Source: Prosopocoilus inquinatus (taxonomy: Eukaryota > Arthropoda > Insecta > Coleoptera > Lucanidae). From it: 64,000 nucleotides of DNA. A program made the position numbers and the translations under genes. Within the stretch, counting starts at the first letter, position 1. Each line of letters starts with the position of its first letter. Below the pieces are notes generated by a model. The model was not told where the DNA came from. It made no database searches and worked only from the letters and a program-made list of their open reading frames with translations. Below are positions 10,984-19,752 of the stretch, one piece after another. Location: NCBI GenBank assembly GCA_036172665.1, contig CM069870.1, positions 40,320,001-40,384,000 on the forward strand, given 5' to 3'.

Positions 10984-11304
10984 AAAATATTGTAAATTTT
11001 AAGATTGGGTTCGATAGTGGCAGGGTTGCTTTCGTTTCCTGTGTATATAGTATTAAAATAGATCGTGAATGCTTTATATTTTGCTTCTTAAAATAATCAT
11101 ATCAAAGGATGGTAGCTATAGGCAACTAATACCGCTAATTTACAAATTCAAGTACAGCATATTTTGAAATAAAACTTTCGATACAAATTTAAGATTAATT
11201 CACGTTTAATTCACTTTTAAACAGGCATTTCAAAATTTCCTAGACGATATTCATGAGACAATAAGCATGACCAGTCAGAAACTGTCCACAGATAAACTTA
11301 TTAA
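10984..11304. other. Intergenic stretch with a duplicated 60 bp target sequence
   Basis: It holds the second direct copy of GATTGGGTTCGATAGTGGC...CTGTGTATA (11006-11047), also present left of the fold-back element at 6713-6756. Nothing else is recognisable. Confidence 0.4.
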
Positions 11305-11432
11305 TGCCCGATTTCTACACCTCCTGATAAATTTATCTGCCAGGTTTTATCCTTGGAAACCATTGTATCGATAATAGTTTCCCAGGATAATCCCTGGCAG
11401 ATAAATTTATCCGTAGGTGAAGAAATCGGGCC
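11305..11432. mobile_element. 128 bp hairpin MITE, PIF/Harbinger type
   Basis: The sequence folds on itself: GCCCGATTTCT at the left pairs with AGAAATCGGGC at the right, and GATAAATTTATC with flanking CTGCCAG continues the arms. A TAA occurs on both sides (11302-11304 and 11433-11435), the 3 bp TWA duplication typical of PIF/Harbinger MITEs. A similar 127 bp MITE lies at 30334-30460. Confidence 0.7.
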
Positions 11433-13560
11433 TAAGATATTTTATTTTTTTTAATTTCTTAATTTCTCACAACTTCATGGTAATTTCTGTCACATTATGC
11501 AGTCATCAAACAAGATTTTTTGTTGGAAGTTAAAGGGAGACGGCTGTATAGCAGTAAGTCTTGTTAATCCATTGATCAGCATATAAAGAAAGAAATGAAC
11601 TGTATTGTACGTAGTAAGTCATACATAAAAATTTACCATAGCAACCGTGTCAATAAAGTTAATTTAAAGTATCTGCAGTAAAGAGGAAAAAAGTGTTAAT
11701 ACGAATCTTTTTAAGATTTAATCTTTAATTTTATCTATTTTATGGTCTTTCTGAAACTCTGACTATGTTTTCAGTAAATATTGAAAAAACGTTGTACACA
11801 AAATTTACTGGAAAATAATATTTACAAGGTAGGAATTTTAGATGCCACTTTTTCTTAATTTTAATCATTATTTACCGTACATTTCTATAATATCATGATT
11901 CCGCACCGTTTTTTATCCCCAGGAACCAACAGTTTTGCTCAAAAATATCAAAAAACCAAAAAAAATTGTAAAAATAAATTTCCCTGTATTCTGCATTCGC
12001 TCCTTATTTCTTTCCCATGATAGATGTTCTCCGAAGTTCTTCATTCCATTCCTTTGGTACCCAGTTCAAACCTTATTTTGAACGGATTCTTGGCATTGTC
12101 CGCGAAAGAAAAAGCAGTATCAGTCTTTTTCGTAATTATGACACATGACAGTTTGCAAGTGTGCATGTCTATTACATATTTATATTTTTATAAATGATTA
12201 CAAGATTAGTATCAAACGAGAGTGTAACATAAATATGGGACAAATTATTAAGAAAAATAACATTAATAATTTTGTAATGTTACGCCTTAGCCGCCCGCTA
12301 AGATCGCAATTTTTACAATCGCGTCAGCTTAAAACTGCCCTTGAATTGATCGCGAAAACGCGGAAAAAAAAACAATTTTGAAGGCCAAGGGCATCGGACA
12401 ATAAACAAATAAAGTATTTGCTTACGCACAGTGCTTCTGTAATTCCGTTTAATTTACGCGTTTTTAACACGTTAGATGGCCGAGCAAAAGCCGAAAACGG
12501 AACTACGCACGCAGGTTCTTAGAACGTAGGGAGGGAGAATGGGAAAATGCGTTATGATTTAAACTAAATATATTGAAAAAACTAGCTACTTACACATAAT
12601 AATGTAACGTTCACAAACTAAACCAAACTGTAAATAGCCTCCCAAGAAGTATCTAAGAACTCCCTGAAGAATTCTGATGAATTCTACATTGAGAAAAAGG
12701 AATCTTTACATTGAAGAAATCTGTATCTTTCATCTTTTTGTTCAGTGAAATAAATTTTTGTTTCATTGGTATAAATGTTATTTCATTCAAATATATCGTA
12801 TTTGTGTTAAAAAGACTAATTATTCAGATGAAAATAATTTAGTATCCCGAAAGAAATATATCTTTGCCACTATTGAAAATAAAGTTTCTTTAAATCAAAG
12901 AATTATTTTTCTCTGTGTAAGAGTAAGATCTTAACGCTACTCCACCTAACTTGAACTTCCCTTTTTAAAACCTACTTCCCTACTACTCTTGCCTTCATGA
13001 TTGCAAGCCAAATAAACAACGTTTCAATGTGTTACAGTAGCAAATGCAAAATGACCTATTTCAAGCAGCAACAATTATTATTTATTTTAGTGCAATAATA
13101 AAACTGTGCCAGTTTCATTTTCCAATTGTTTTCTGTAACACTATTGATATTTAATTTTCGAACATCCCCGATGAATAATTTAAAACTAATTTAACTCAAT
13201 TTCCCGAAATATTTGATTTGCAACACCGACGTAATAGTTTGGCCACCCCATGACGAAGGTAAATATGATAAAAAGTCTCGTTTGACCTGAAATTGTTTAA
13301 AACATCTAATTACTACATATCGTGACTACCATTAACAATAGTAAATGAAGTTTATTATCCCTTTTGATATACTCAAGAGAAACTAATACATTGAGAATCT
13401 GAATGTCTGCTAATCAGTTCAGACGATCCAGTTCCTCACGACAATTAGCCTCTCGTAAGTTTATCGTACATTGTCAATTCTGTATCAATTCTTCATATTC
13501 CTTAAGGGAACACTCTCTTTCATTTTCTCTATATTTTTCTTCGTGAGAGTTCACATGCTA
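11433..13560. other. Non-coding AT-rich stretch, no gene recognised
   Basis: Only short frames without domains are present. A more GC-rich block at 12280-12540 (starting TGTTACGCC, ending near GTAGGGAGGGAG) has the look of a solo LTR because it opens like the Gypsy LTRs seen as TGTTACG, but no partner, primer site or duplication was found. Confidence 0.3.
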
Positions 13561-13562
13561 TC

Positions 13563-13865
13563 GTCGGCATTGCTGTCTTTTAATTTATTTTTATCAGACA
13601 AAACAGCGACTTCCTACGATCGCTTTTTGACCTGACATTGCAGTAGGATAGACAAATCGAAGCGGATTTGCTACCTAATAAGTCCCCCATGCAAGGCGGC
13701 CATGCATCGCAATTGCGAATAAATTGGACAAGTCGTTTTTGGTTTGCAGTGAGAATTTAGAGCTACTTTTCTGCTGACGAAGCCCCAAACAGGGCTGAAA
13801 CAGCTGTATAGAGGCTGCTCGAGGTTTTCACTGCAATCAAAAACGCAACAAAATGTTTATTTTTT
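13563..13865 (+). mobile_element. Hammerhead-ribozyme repeat, rearranged fold-back copy
   Basis: The right part (13705-13850) matches the 26.2-26.8 kb ribozyme repeat in plus orientation, including GCGAATAAATTGG and the ribozyme. The left part (13605-13705) matches the body of the same repeat in the opposite orientation (for example GGCGGCCATGC here versus GCATGGCCGCC at 26690). The copy is thus a head-to-head rearrangement. It directly abuts the macrodomain relic starting at 13883. Confidence 0.6.
13745..13828 (+). ncRNA. Type I hammerhead ribozyme, retrozyme-like family
   Basis: Core: CUGACGA at 13774-13780 (fits CUGANGA); stem II AGCCC/GGGCU with a CAAACA loop; GAAA at 13797-13800; a minimal stem III hairpin; then UA as the cleavage dinucleotide, predicted cut after 13808. 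The helix I strand GCAGTGAGAA-TTTAGAGC upstream pairs with GCTCGAGGTTTTCACTGC downstream. The cleavage triplet is GUA rather than GUC, still permitted by the NUH rule. Confidence 0.7.
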
Positions 13866-13882
13866 GTAATTTGCTGTTTCTA

Positions 13883-14132
13883 TTTCAAAATTGAATGAGA
13901 AATATTGCGAAAAGTAGGTTTATTCTCTGAATGCTTCTTAGTTACCAAATAAAAAATGAATCTGTCGTTTATTAAAAAAAAAATAATTCTCCTACTTCTG
14001 GTTTCTGTTTTCTAAGATTTTGTTAAATTTAGCTTTAAAAAGCTTAGCAATACCTTTAGACATTTTTAAGTCTGCTGCTACGCAATGAACTAAGTTAAAG
14101 GAATCTGATAAATCAAACAGGTCTTCTTGTAC
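13883..14132 (-). pseudogene. TARG1/OARD1-like macrodomain relic
   Basis: On the minus strand from 14132 the frame reads EDLFDLSDSFNLVHCVAADL then KMSKGIAKLFKAKF, aligning block for block with the macrodomain fused to the Gypsy pol at 15.4-15.8 kb (DLFKVPLEYSLAHCVAEDLK, MSKGIAQVFRKKFG). After one frameshift it continues PEVGEL, then FIFYLVTKKHSENKPTF, including the catalytic lysine motif of TARG1-type ADP-ribose hydrolases. It stops at 13880-13882, where the ribozyme repeat begins, so the GCGLD block with the catalytic Asp is missing. It is clearly diverged from the 15.4 kb domain, so it is not a recent duplicate. It probably belongs to the outer Gypsy element. Confidence 0.75.
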
Positions 14133-14329
14133 CAATATGATCTCTTTTAAACTCTTTTTCCATTGCTGTTTCTGAAAATTTTAGAAAGATATACATGTTT
14201 GCTCCATTTAGGCATTTTTAACCAATCTTCTCCCAGCTGTTGTGAATTCTGTTGCCTGACTCTATTGACCTTATGCTTGTCTCGTTGACATAGTTCTGGT
14301 TTTAAAGAATTTTATTTCGAATTTTCGGT

Positions 14330-14715
14330 GTGTGTTTGCAATTTTTTTAATTTGATACTATTAGTCGTAAAATTTATTTCTGCTTCGTGATCTTCGAGGA
14401 AAGAGTATCCTAAGATCAATGATGCTGTCGGATTTTCTACAACCAATGCCTTAACATAAAATACGGCGTTATTTATAATTATCGAAACATTTGTTATTCG
14501 TAACGGAATAACCTTTTATTATTAATTGTACTTAAAACAGGTGTATTTTCCAGTTCCTGAATATTCGACGCAAAACGTTTCGTGATAATATTTAATACCG
14601 CTCCTGTGTCAAGAATAATTTGTACAGATTTTCCACTGACGCTGGCTGTCGTTGTTAATATCTTGGAGTCATTCGTAGGGATTGTAGTTATATTACCTAT
14701 AAATATTTTCGTCAA
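14330..14715 (-). pseudogene. Gypsy aspartic protease fragment of the outer element
   Basis: The minus-strand frame 14715-14494 encodes a retropepsin active site (QIILDTGAVLNIITKRF). Similarity continues, in a shifted frame, to ILGYSFLEDHEAEINF near 14370, the conserved retropepsin C-terminal block. With the gag at 21454-22690 it brackets the inserted Gypsy element (14868-21448), so these are the two halves of one older element. Reverse transcriptase, RNase H and integrase are missing: below 14330 a stretch without recognised domains leads to the macrodomain relic. Confidence 0.7.
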
Positions 14716-14867
14716 TTTTACTTACTTCGCTGCTTGAAATTTATAAAATAATTGCGGACAGAGCTTAGGGCTTCCTGAAGCTCTGCCCTGTAGCATTTAA
14801 ATTATTATTAATGTTTCTTCCATAATCGAATCCTTTCTTATTTACGCTTTGCCTTTATCTGTTATAT

Positions 14868-15216
14868 TGTTACGTTTCTAGGGTTTTAATTTATTTATTT
14901 AAACGAATAAAACACTCGATAAAAACTTAACCGTAATTTAATAAAGCTTAAAAACTAATTTATTTGTAACAATTTATTTACACACTAAAAGTTTAACTTC
15001 GACGATCGCTGTTAGAATTCGACTCCTGGTGAGTCAACTCCGGGCGATTTGATATCATTTGCTGCCGTCTGGAATTCTCTACGCTGGAAGATTCGAGTTT
15101 GTTCCATCGCCGGAAAAGTCTAGGCTGTTCGATGTAGACCCCGGTGGCGTGGCAGCCAATGACGCATAACGAACCGACTTCTTGACGCCTTGAGCTAAGC
15201 CGGGTGGCGCGCCACA
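14868..15216 (-). repeat. Gypsy 3' LTR
   Basis: 349 bp, reading TGTGGCGCGCC... to ...CGTAACA on the minus strand. It matches 21123-21448. A purine tract (AAGAAGGGGGCAG on the minus strand) lies immediately upstream at 15217-15229, the expected plus-strand primer. The pol-extension frame runs into this LTR and ends at 15079. Confidence 0.9.
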
Positions 15217-15429
15217 CTGCCCCCTTCTTAAAAACGTTTCGTCTTGAAATGCTCCTGGTGATAGTCTTGAAGGAGGGTGTCGGAATCTACATGCTGGCCC
15301 ATTCTTGCAACTTCCCGTCTGGAAGAAGTAGCAGTCTACGGTTTTGCTGTTGCTGACTGTTGCCTGTGGGTGGTGGCTGCAGACTAGGACTTCAATTCCC
15401 GTTCTGTGGAAGATGACTTCCAGCATGCT
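15079..15429 (-). CDS. Pol C-terminal extension: macrodomain end plus CCCH zinc finger
   Basis: This is in the same frame as pol, directly after its TGA. The first residues, SMLEVIFHRTGIEVLVCSHH, complete the final helix and strand expected of a TARG1 fold, so the TGA interrupts the domain rather than ending it. About 30 residues on, CYFFQTGSCKNGPACRFRH (15277-15333) is a C-x7-C-x5-C-x3-H CCCH zinc finger, a class that usually binds RNA. The frame then crosses the polypurine tract and enters the 3' LTR, ending at 15079. Whether the TGA is a mutation, a sequence error or a readthrough site is unknown. Expression of this part is inferred. Confidence 0.7.
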   Translation of the reverse strand, partial: SMLEVIFHRTGIEVLVCSHHPQATVSNSKTVDCYFFQTGSCKNGPACRFRHPPSRLSPGAFQDETFLRRGQCGAPPGLAQGVKKSVRYASLAATPPGSTSNSLDFSGDGTNSNLPA

Positions 15430-18400
15430 TCAAATTACTCTCCAGTCTAGTCCGTCCAATCCGCAGCCCAATTTGGGGATGGCTAACTTCATCTGATGGT
15501 TCTCTATTAGCTGTCTCCTCAGGCTATATAGCGCTCTCCACATACTTTGATAGTCAGGTTTACCGCTTGATGTCTTCTTAGTGACTAAATAATGCACGTG
15601 GCGCCTCTGATCTGCCGTCGAATCAATGATCTGCAAGCTCTTGCCTACCATGGGATGCTGTCTTCGTAGCTCCTCGATTTGGCCAAATTTCTTCCTAAAC
15701 ACCTGAGCGATTCCTTTGGACATTTTCAGGTCTTCTGCTACGCAGTGGGCCAGACTGTACTCCAGTGGCACTTTAAAGAGATCTTGTTGCTTCTCCGTGG
15801 TCACTCCAAACCGTGCCTTGCTTCCTTCGGCGTGATGAGACATGAAGGTTTCGAAGTTCACTTCGGAAACTTGCGCCCTTTGTACTGTCCCTTCATCTGC
15901 TTCTCCATGGTAAGGGGCTATCCGGTTGAAGTGGATTACTTTGGGTTTGCCATGGGGGACCTTCCTGATGCGGTAAACGACGTCGTTGATCCGTTTCATC
16001 ACCTTGTAAGGACTTTCCCAAGAGGTCTGTAATTTTGGGGAGAGGCCTCGACGTCTTTGGGGGTTATAAAGCCAGACCAGTGCTCCAGGTTGGTATCCCC
16101 CGTGTTGAGCGTTGATGTCATAGTGCTCCTTCATCCGATCGCTGGCCGTCTGTATATTGTGACGCACTTGGTTGTGGATATCATCCATTTTCCTGCGTAA
16201 TTTGCTCACGTAATCTTCGTCGGCAGAGACTTCGCCAGGCTTCACACCAAACTTCAGGTCGCAGGGCAGTCTCGACTCTCGCCCGAATACCACTTTCGCG
16301 GGAGTCTCCCCTGTTGTCTCATGAACAGATGAGCGGTATGCCATTAGAAACAGGGGGATGTACGTGTCCCAGTCCCTCTGATGATTGGAAACGACCTTGG
16401 ACAAATGTCGGTTGATGGTTCTATTGAACCTTTCCACCATTCCGTCCGACTGTGGGTGGAGTGCAGTTGTTCTAGTTTTTCGGACGCCGAGCAGAGTACA
16501 CACGTTCTTGAACAAGGCCGATTCAAAGTTCCTTCCTTGGTCTGAATGCAGTTCCATAGGTGCACCATACCGACTGATCCATTCCCTGACAAGGACTTCC
16601 GCAATAGTGACTGCCTCTTGGTTAGGTAGGGCGTAAGCTTCAACCCACTTACTAAAGTAGTCCATTACCACGACGATGTACTTGTTTCCACCATTCGTTT
16701 CTGGAAACGGGCCGGCTACATCGATGGCAACTCTCTCAAAAGGACTTCCAACGTTGTACTGTCTCATGGGGGCCTTACCCCGCCTGTGGGGGCCGTTACT
16801 GGCTGCGCAGACTGCACACTTTCTGCACCAATCCTTCACGTCTTCCTTGCAGTTCACCCAGCAAAATCTTTCGCGCACCTTCTCCATAGTCTTCTTAACT
16901 CCCAGGTGCCCTCCTGAAGTTCCATCGTGAAGTTCCCTCAGAACTTCTGGCACCCTATTCTTGGGGATTAGTAACTGTGTCTTCTGTTCCATGCCTTCTG
17001 GATTCTCCATGCTTCGTCTCAGAAGACCACGATCCAACACTATGGAGTCCCACTGCGCCCAGTATGATTTTACGGACGGTGCACATGGTGCTACCTCTTC
17101 CCAGGTAGGCCTCGCGTCCCTGCTTTTCCACTCTAGCACTAATTTCAAATCCGGGTCGTTCTCCTGGTCTCTTCGCAGTTCTTCGGCTTGCCATTTGTCG
17201 TCAACAATGGCTGTCCTCGCAGTCGTGGCTACTTTCTCGTCCAAACGACTACAGTGCTTACAGTCTTCGGCACAGGGTCTTCTCGACAAAGCATCGGCAT
17301 TTCGATGGCTAGTTCCTGCCCGATGCTGAATTTCAAAATCGTACTCATGAAGTCGTTCGATCCATCGTGCAACTTGCCCTTCTGGGTTCTTGAAACGGAG
17401 AAGCCATTTTAGAGCGGCGTGGTCGGTCCTCAGCAGGAAGCGTCTACCATACAAGTACTTGTAGAAGTGTTCTATCGTTTTTACGACGGCTAGCAATTCC
17501 CTTCTTGTGACGCAATAGTTTCGTTCCGGTTTTGATAGGACTTTACTGAAGTAGCCGATCACCTTCTCTTGCCCCTCTTGTATCTGGGAGAGTACGCCAC
17601 CAATCCCAACGTTGCTAGCATCTGTGTCCACGACGAATTTTCCTTCCGGGAGAGGATAACTCAGAATAGGAGCACTAATCAAGTACTGCTTTAGTTGTTC
17701 AAAGCCAATTTGACACTGTTGGTCCCATTCAAATGGACGACCTTCTTCAGTGAGTTTTGTCAACGGCTTAGCAATGTCTGCAAATCCAGGAACGTAGCGC
17801 CGATAGTAAGTGCACAGGCCAAGGAAACTCCTTATTTGGTGTTTATTTCTGGGAGTTGGCCAGTCTTTCACCACCTGAATCTTCACAGGGTCCACGGCGA
17901 TTCCATTTCCATTAACAATGTGCCCCAGGTAATTCACTTCCTTCTGGAACAGGTGACACTTCTTGAGGGTAAGCTTTAGTCCAGCTTCGCGAAGCCGCTG
18001 GAACACTCCTTCCAGATTCCTTAGGTGGTCGTCGAACGTCTTTCCCACGACAATTATGTCATCAAGGTACACCATGCACGTTGTCCAGGACAGACCTTTC
18101 AGAACCGTCTCCATTAACCTCTCGAATGTCGCTGGGGCATTACATAATCCGAATGGCATCACTGTGAACTGCCACAGACCCATACCAATGGAAAACGCCG
18201 TCTTTTCTCGATCTTCAGGCGCCAGCTCCACTTGCCAATATCCACTCTTTAAGTCCAAAGTTGAGAAGATCTTTGAGCCGGCTAGGGTGTCCAGGGTATC
18301 ATCAATCCGTGGCAGGGGATAGATGTCCTTCTTGGTGACATTGTTGAGTAACCGGTAGTTTACACAGAATCTGGTGGACCCATCCTTCTTCTTCACAAGC

Positions 18401-19752
18401 ACTACTGGTGACGCCCACGGGCTGCTTGATGGTTCTATCACATTATCCTTTTCCATCTCGCGAATAATGCGTTCCGCTTCCTCACGCTTTGCCAACGGTA
18501 ATCGCCTTGGAGCTTGACGGATAGGTCTTTCTTCTCCAGTCTCTATTTTGTGTTTCACGACATCAGTTCTTCCCTTAGATCCATCTTCTACCTCGAATAC
18601 ATCTTGATAACGGCCGATCAGATTCTTTGCTTTTGTCTTCTGGTCTGGAGTCAATTCCTGGGCTGTTGACATAACCATTTCCCATAATTTCTTTGGGACT
18701 TTCGCTTCTGGCACGTTTGTTTCAAGTTGCCGGGAGATGGAGGACACCATGGTGCAGCTTCCCAAGATTGTTCCTTTCTTGATATTGACAGAGAAACAAT
18801 TGACGTTTATCAGGCGGACAGGTACTTCTCTTCCAATCCTTTGATCATCAGTATTAGGTTCAACCATAATGACTTGACCATCTTGAAAAACACCGTCCAG
18901 TTTTGCGTCGACGATAACCTCAGTCCTGCTGGGTAATACAACGTCTTCAGCGAGGACTACTCGAGCGGCCACGTCCCCTCGTTGATGTAGAACCAACTCC
19001 TCATTATTGACCGCCATCACGCCACGCTTTAAGTCCAATTGGAACCCGTGGGCACACATGACGTCCATGCCCAAAATTGCCTCGTCCTCTATATCTGCCA
19101 CCAGTGCACGGTGTTTTATTGGAGTTGAACCAATGGTGATGATAACCTCTACTTCACCGTGGACAGTTGCTGATGTTCCAGTTGCAGTTTTCAGTCTCCA
19201 CTTGGTCGGCTCGGTGCGTCCAGATGACTTAATGACGTCGGGTCTTAGGATGGTCTTCGTCGCACCCGTATCCAACAACATGGTGTGAGGAATGTCATCA
19301 ATGGTAACATCCACGAAGACACTGTTGGTTAACTGCCGTAGGAATATTACTTGGTTGGCTTTCGTCTTTGGGGGCCTTTGAATACGGGTCGACGTTTGCC
19401 CCTCTGCACCGACCCGGCTTAGTTTAACTGTGGCTTCCTTGGATCCTGTCTGGGCTTTGGACATCGCCTGCGAACATGTCCTTCCTCCTGGCCACACCAG
19501 CGGCTTCTTCTGCTTGAAGACCTGTTCCACAATGGGGCGAACATCCTCGGCGGTGGCATACTCCCTGGCTCGCTCCTTTATAGTAGATTCCACCTTGGCG
19601 TTAGCGGATTCTTCCTCTTCTTCCTCTTGGAAGTCCATAGCCGCTCGCACCTTGACATGCCCTCTTGAGACTCGTCTCGCTGCTTCAAATTCCAAGGCAT
19701 AAGCTAATGCGTTCTTGGACGTCCTGCTGGTTGTCTGGGTCACGGATTCCAT
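15430..19752 (-). CDS. pol: Gypsy polyprotein: PR-RT-RH-IN with C-terminal TARG1-type macrodomain
   Basis: A 1440-codon frame. Domains in order: end of gag (ALEFEAARRVSRG, residues 17-30); protease DTGA at 161-164; reverse transcriptase with VYLDDIIVV (YLDD 562-565); RNase H from FVVDTDAS (706); integrase HHCC finger about 942-982; catalytic triad D1011, D1071, E1107; integrase C-terminal region to about 1285. From 1322 it continues into a macrodomain: DLFKVPLEYSLAHCVAEDLK, YLVTKK (1388-1393) and PKLGCGLDGLDW (1426-1437). In TARG1/OARD1 the Lys and Asp of these last two blocks are catalytic; both are present. The frame ends at TGA 15430-15432 inside the last macrodomain helix. The first 20 or so codons overlap gag in another frame. 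Confidence 0.93.
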   Translation of the reverse strand: MESVTQTTSRTSKNALAYALEFEAARRVSRGHVKVRAAMDFQEEEEEESANAKVESTIKERAREYATAEDVRPIVEQVFKQKKPLVWPGGRTCSQAMSKAQTGSKEATVKLSRVGAEGQTSTRIQRPPKTKANQVIFLRQLTNSVFVDVTIDDIPHTMLLDTGATKTILRPDVIKSSGRTEPTKWRLKTATGTSATVHGEVEVIITIGSTPIKHRALVADIEDEAILGMDVMCAHGFQLDLKRGVMAVNNEELVLHQRGDVAARVVLAEDVVLPSRTEVIVDAKLDGVFQDGQVIMVEPNTDDQRIGREVPVRLINVNCFSVNIKKGTILGSCTMVSSISRQLETNVPEAKVPKKLWEMVMSTAQELTPDQKTKAKNLIGRYQDVFEVEDGSKGRTDVVKHKIETGEERPIRQAPRRLPLAKREEAERIIREMEKDNVIEPSSSPWASPVVLVKKKDGSTRFCVNYRLLNNVTKKDIYPLPRIDDTLDTLAGSKIFSTLDLKSGYWQVELAPEDREKTAFSIGMGLWQFTVMPFGLCNAPATFERLMETVLKGLSWTTCMVYLDDIIVVGKTFDDHLRNLEGVFQRLREAGLKLTLKKCHLFQKEVNYLGHIVNGNGIAVDPVKIQVVKDWPTPRNKHQIRSFLGLCTYYRRYVPGFADIAKPLTKLTEEGRPFEWDQQCQIGFEQLKQYLISAPILSYPLPEGKFVVDTDASNVGIGGVLSQIQEGQEKVIGYFSKVLSKPERNYCVTRRELLAVVKTIEHFYKYLYGRRFLLRTDHAALKWLLRFKNPEGQVARWIERLHEYDFEIQHRAGTSHRNADALSRRPCAEDCKHCSRLDEKVATTARTAIVDDKWQAEELRRDQENDPDLKLVLEWKSRDARPTWEEVAPCAPSVKSYWAQWDSIVLDRGLLRRSMENPEGMEQKTQLLIPKNRVPEVLRELHDGTSGGHLGVKKTMEKVRERFCWVNCKEDVKDWCRKCAVCAASNGPHRRGKAPMRQYNVGSPFERVAIDVAGPFPETNGGNKYIVVVMDYFSKWVEAYALPNQEAVTIAEVLVREWISRYGAPMELHSDQGRNFESALFKNVCTLLGVRKTRTTALHPQSDGMVERFNRTINRHLSKVVSNHQRDWDTYIPLFLMAYRSSVHETTGETPAKVVFGRESRLPCDLKFGVKPGEVSADEDYVSKLRRKMDDIHNQVRHNIQTASDRMKEHYDINAQHGGYQPGALVWLYNPQRRRGLSPKLQTSWESPYKVMKRINDVVYRIRKVPHGKPKVIHFNRIAPYHGEADEGTVQRAQVSEVNFETFMSHHAEGSKARFGVTTEKQQDLFKVPLEYSLAHCVAEDLKMSKGIAQVFRKKFGQIEELRRQHPMVGKSLQIIDSTADQRRHVHYLVTKKTSSGKPDYQSMWRALYSLRRQLIENHQMKLAIPKLGCGLDGLDWRVI

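Noticed and set aside
12280..12540. Solo LTR
   Set aside because: A GC shift and TGTTACG start only; no partner, duplication or primer site.
16676..18322. Plus-strand frames opposite the Gypsy pol
   Set aside because: Shadows of the 1440-codon pol frame.
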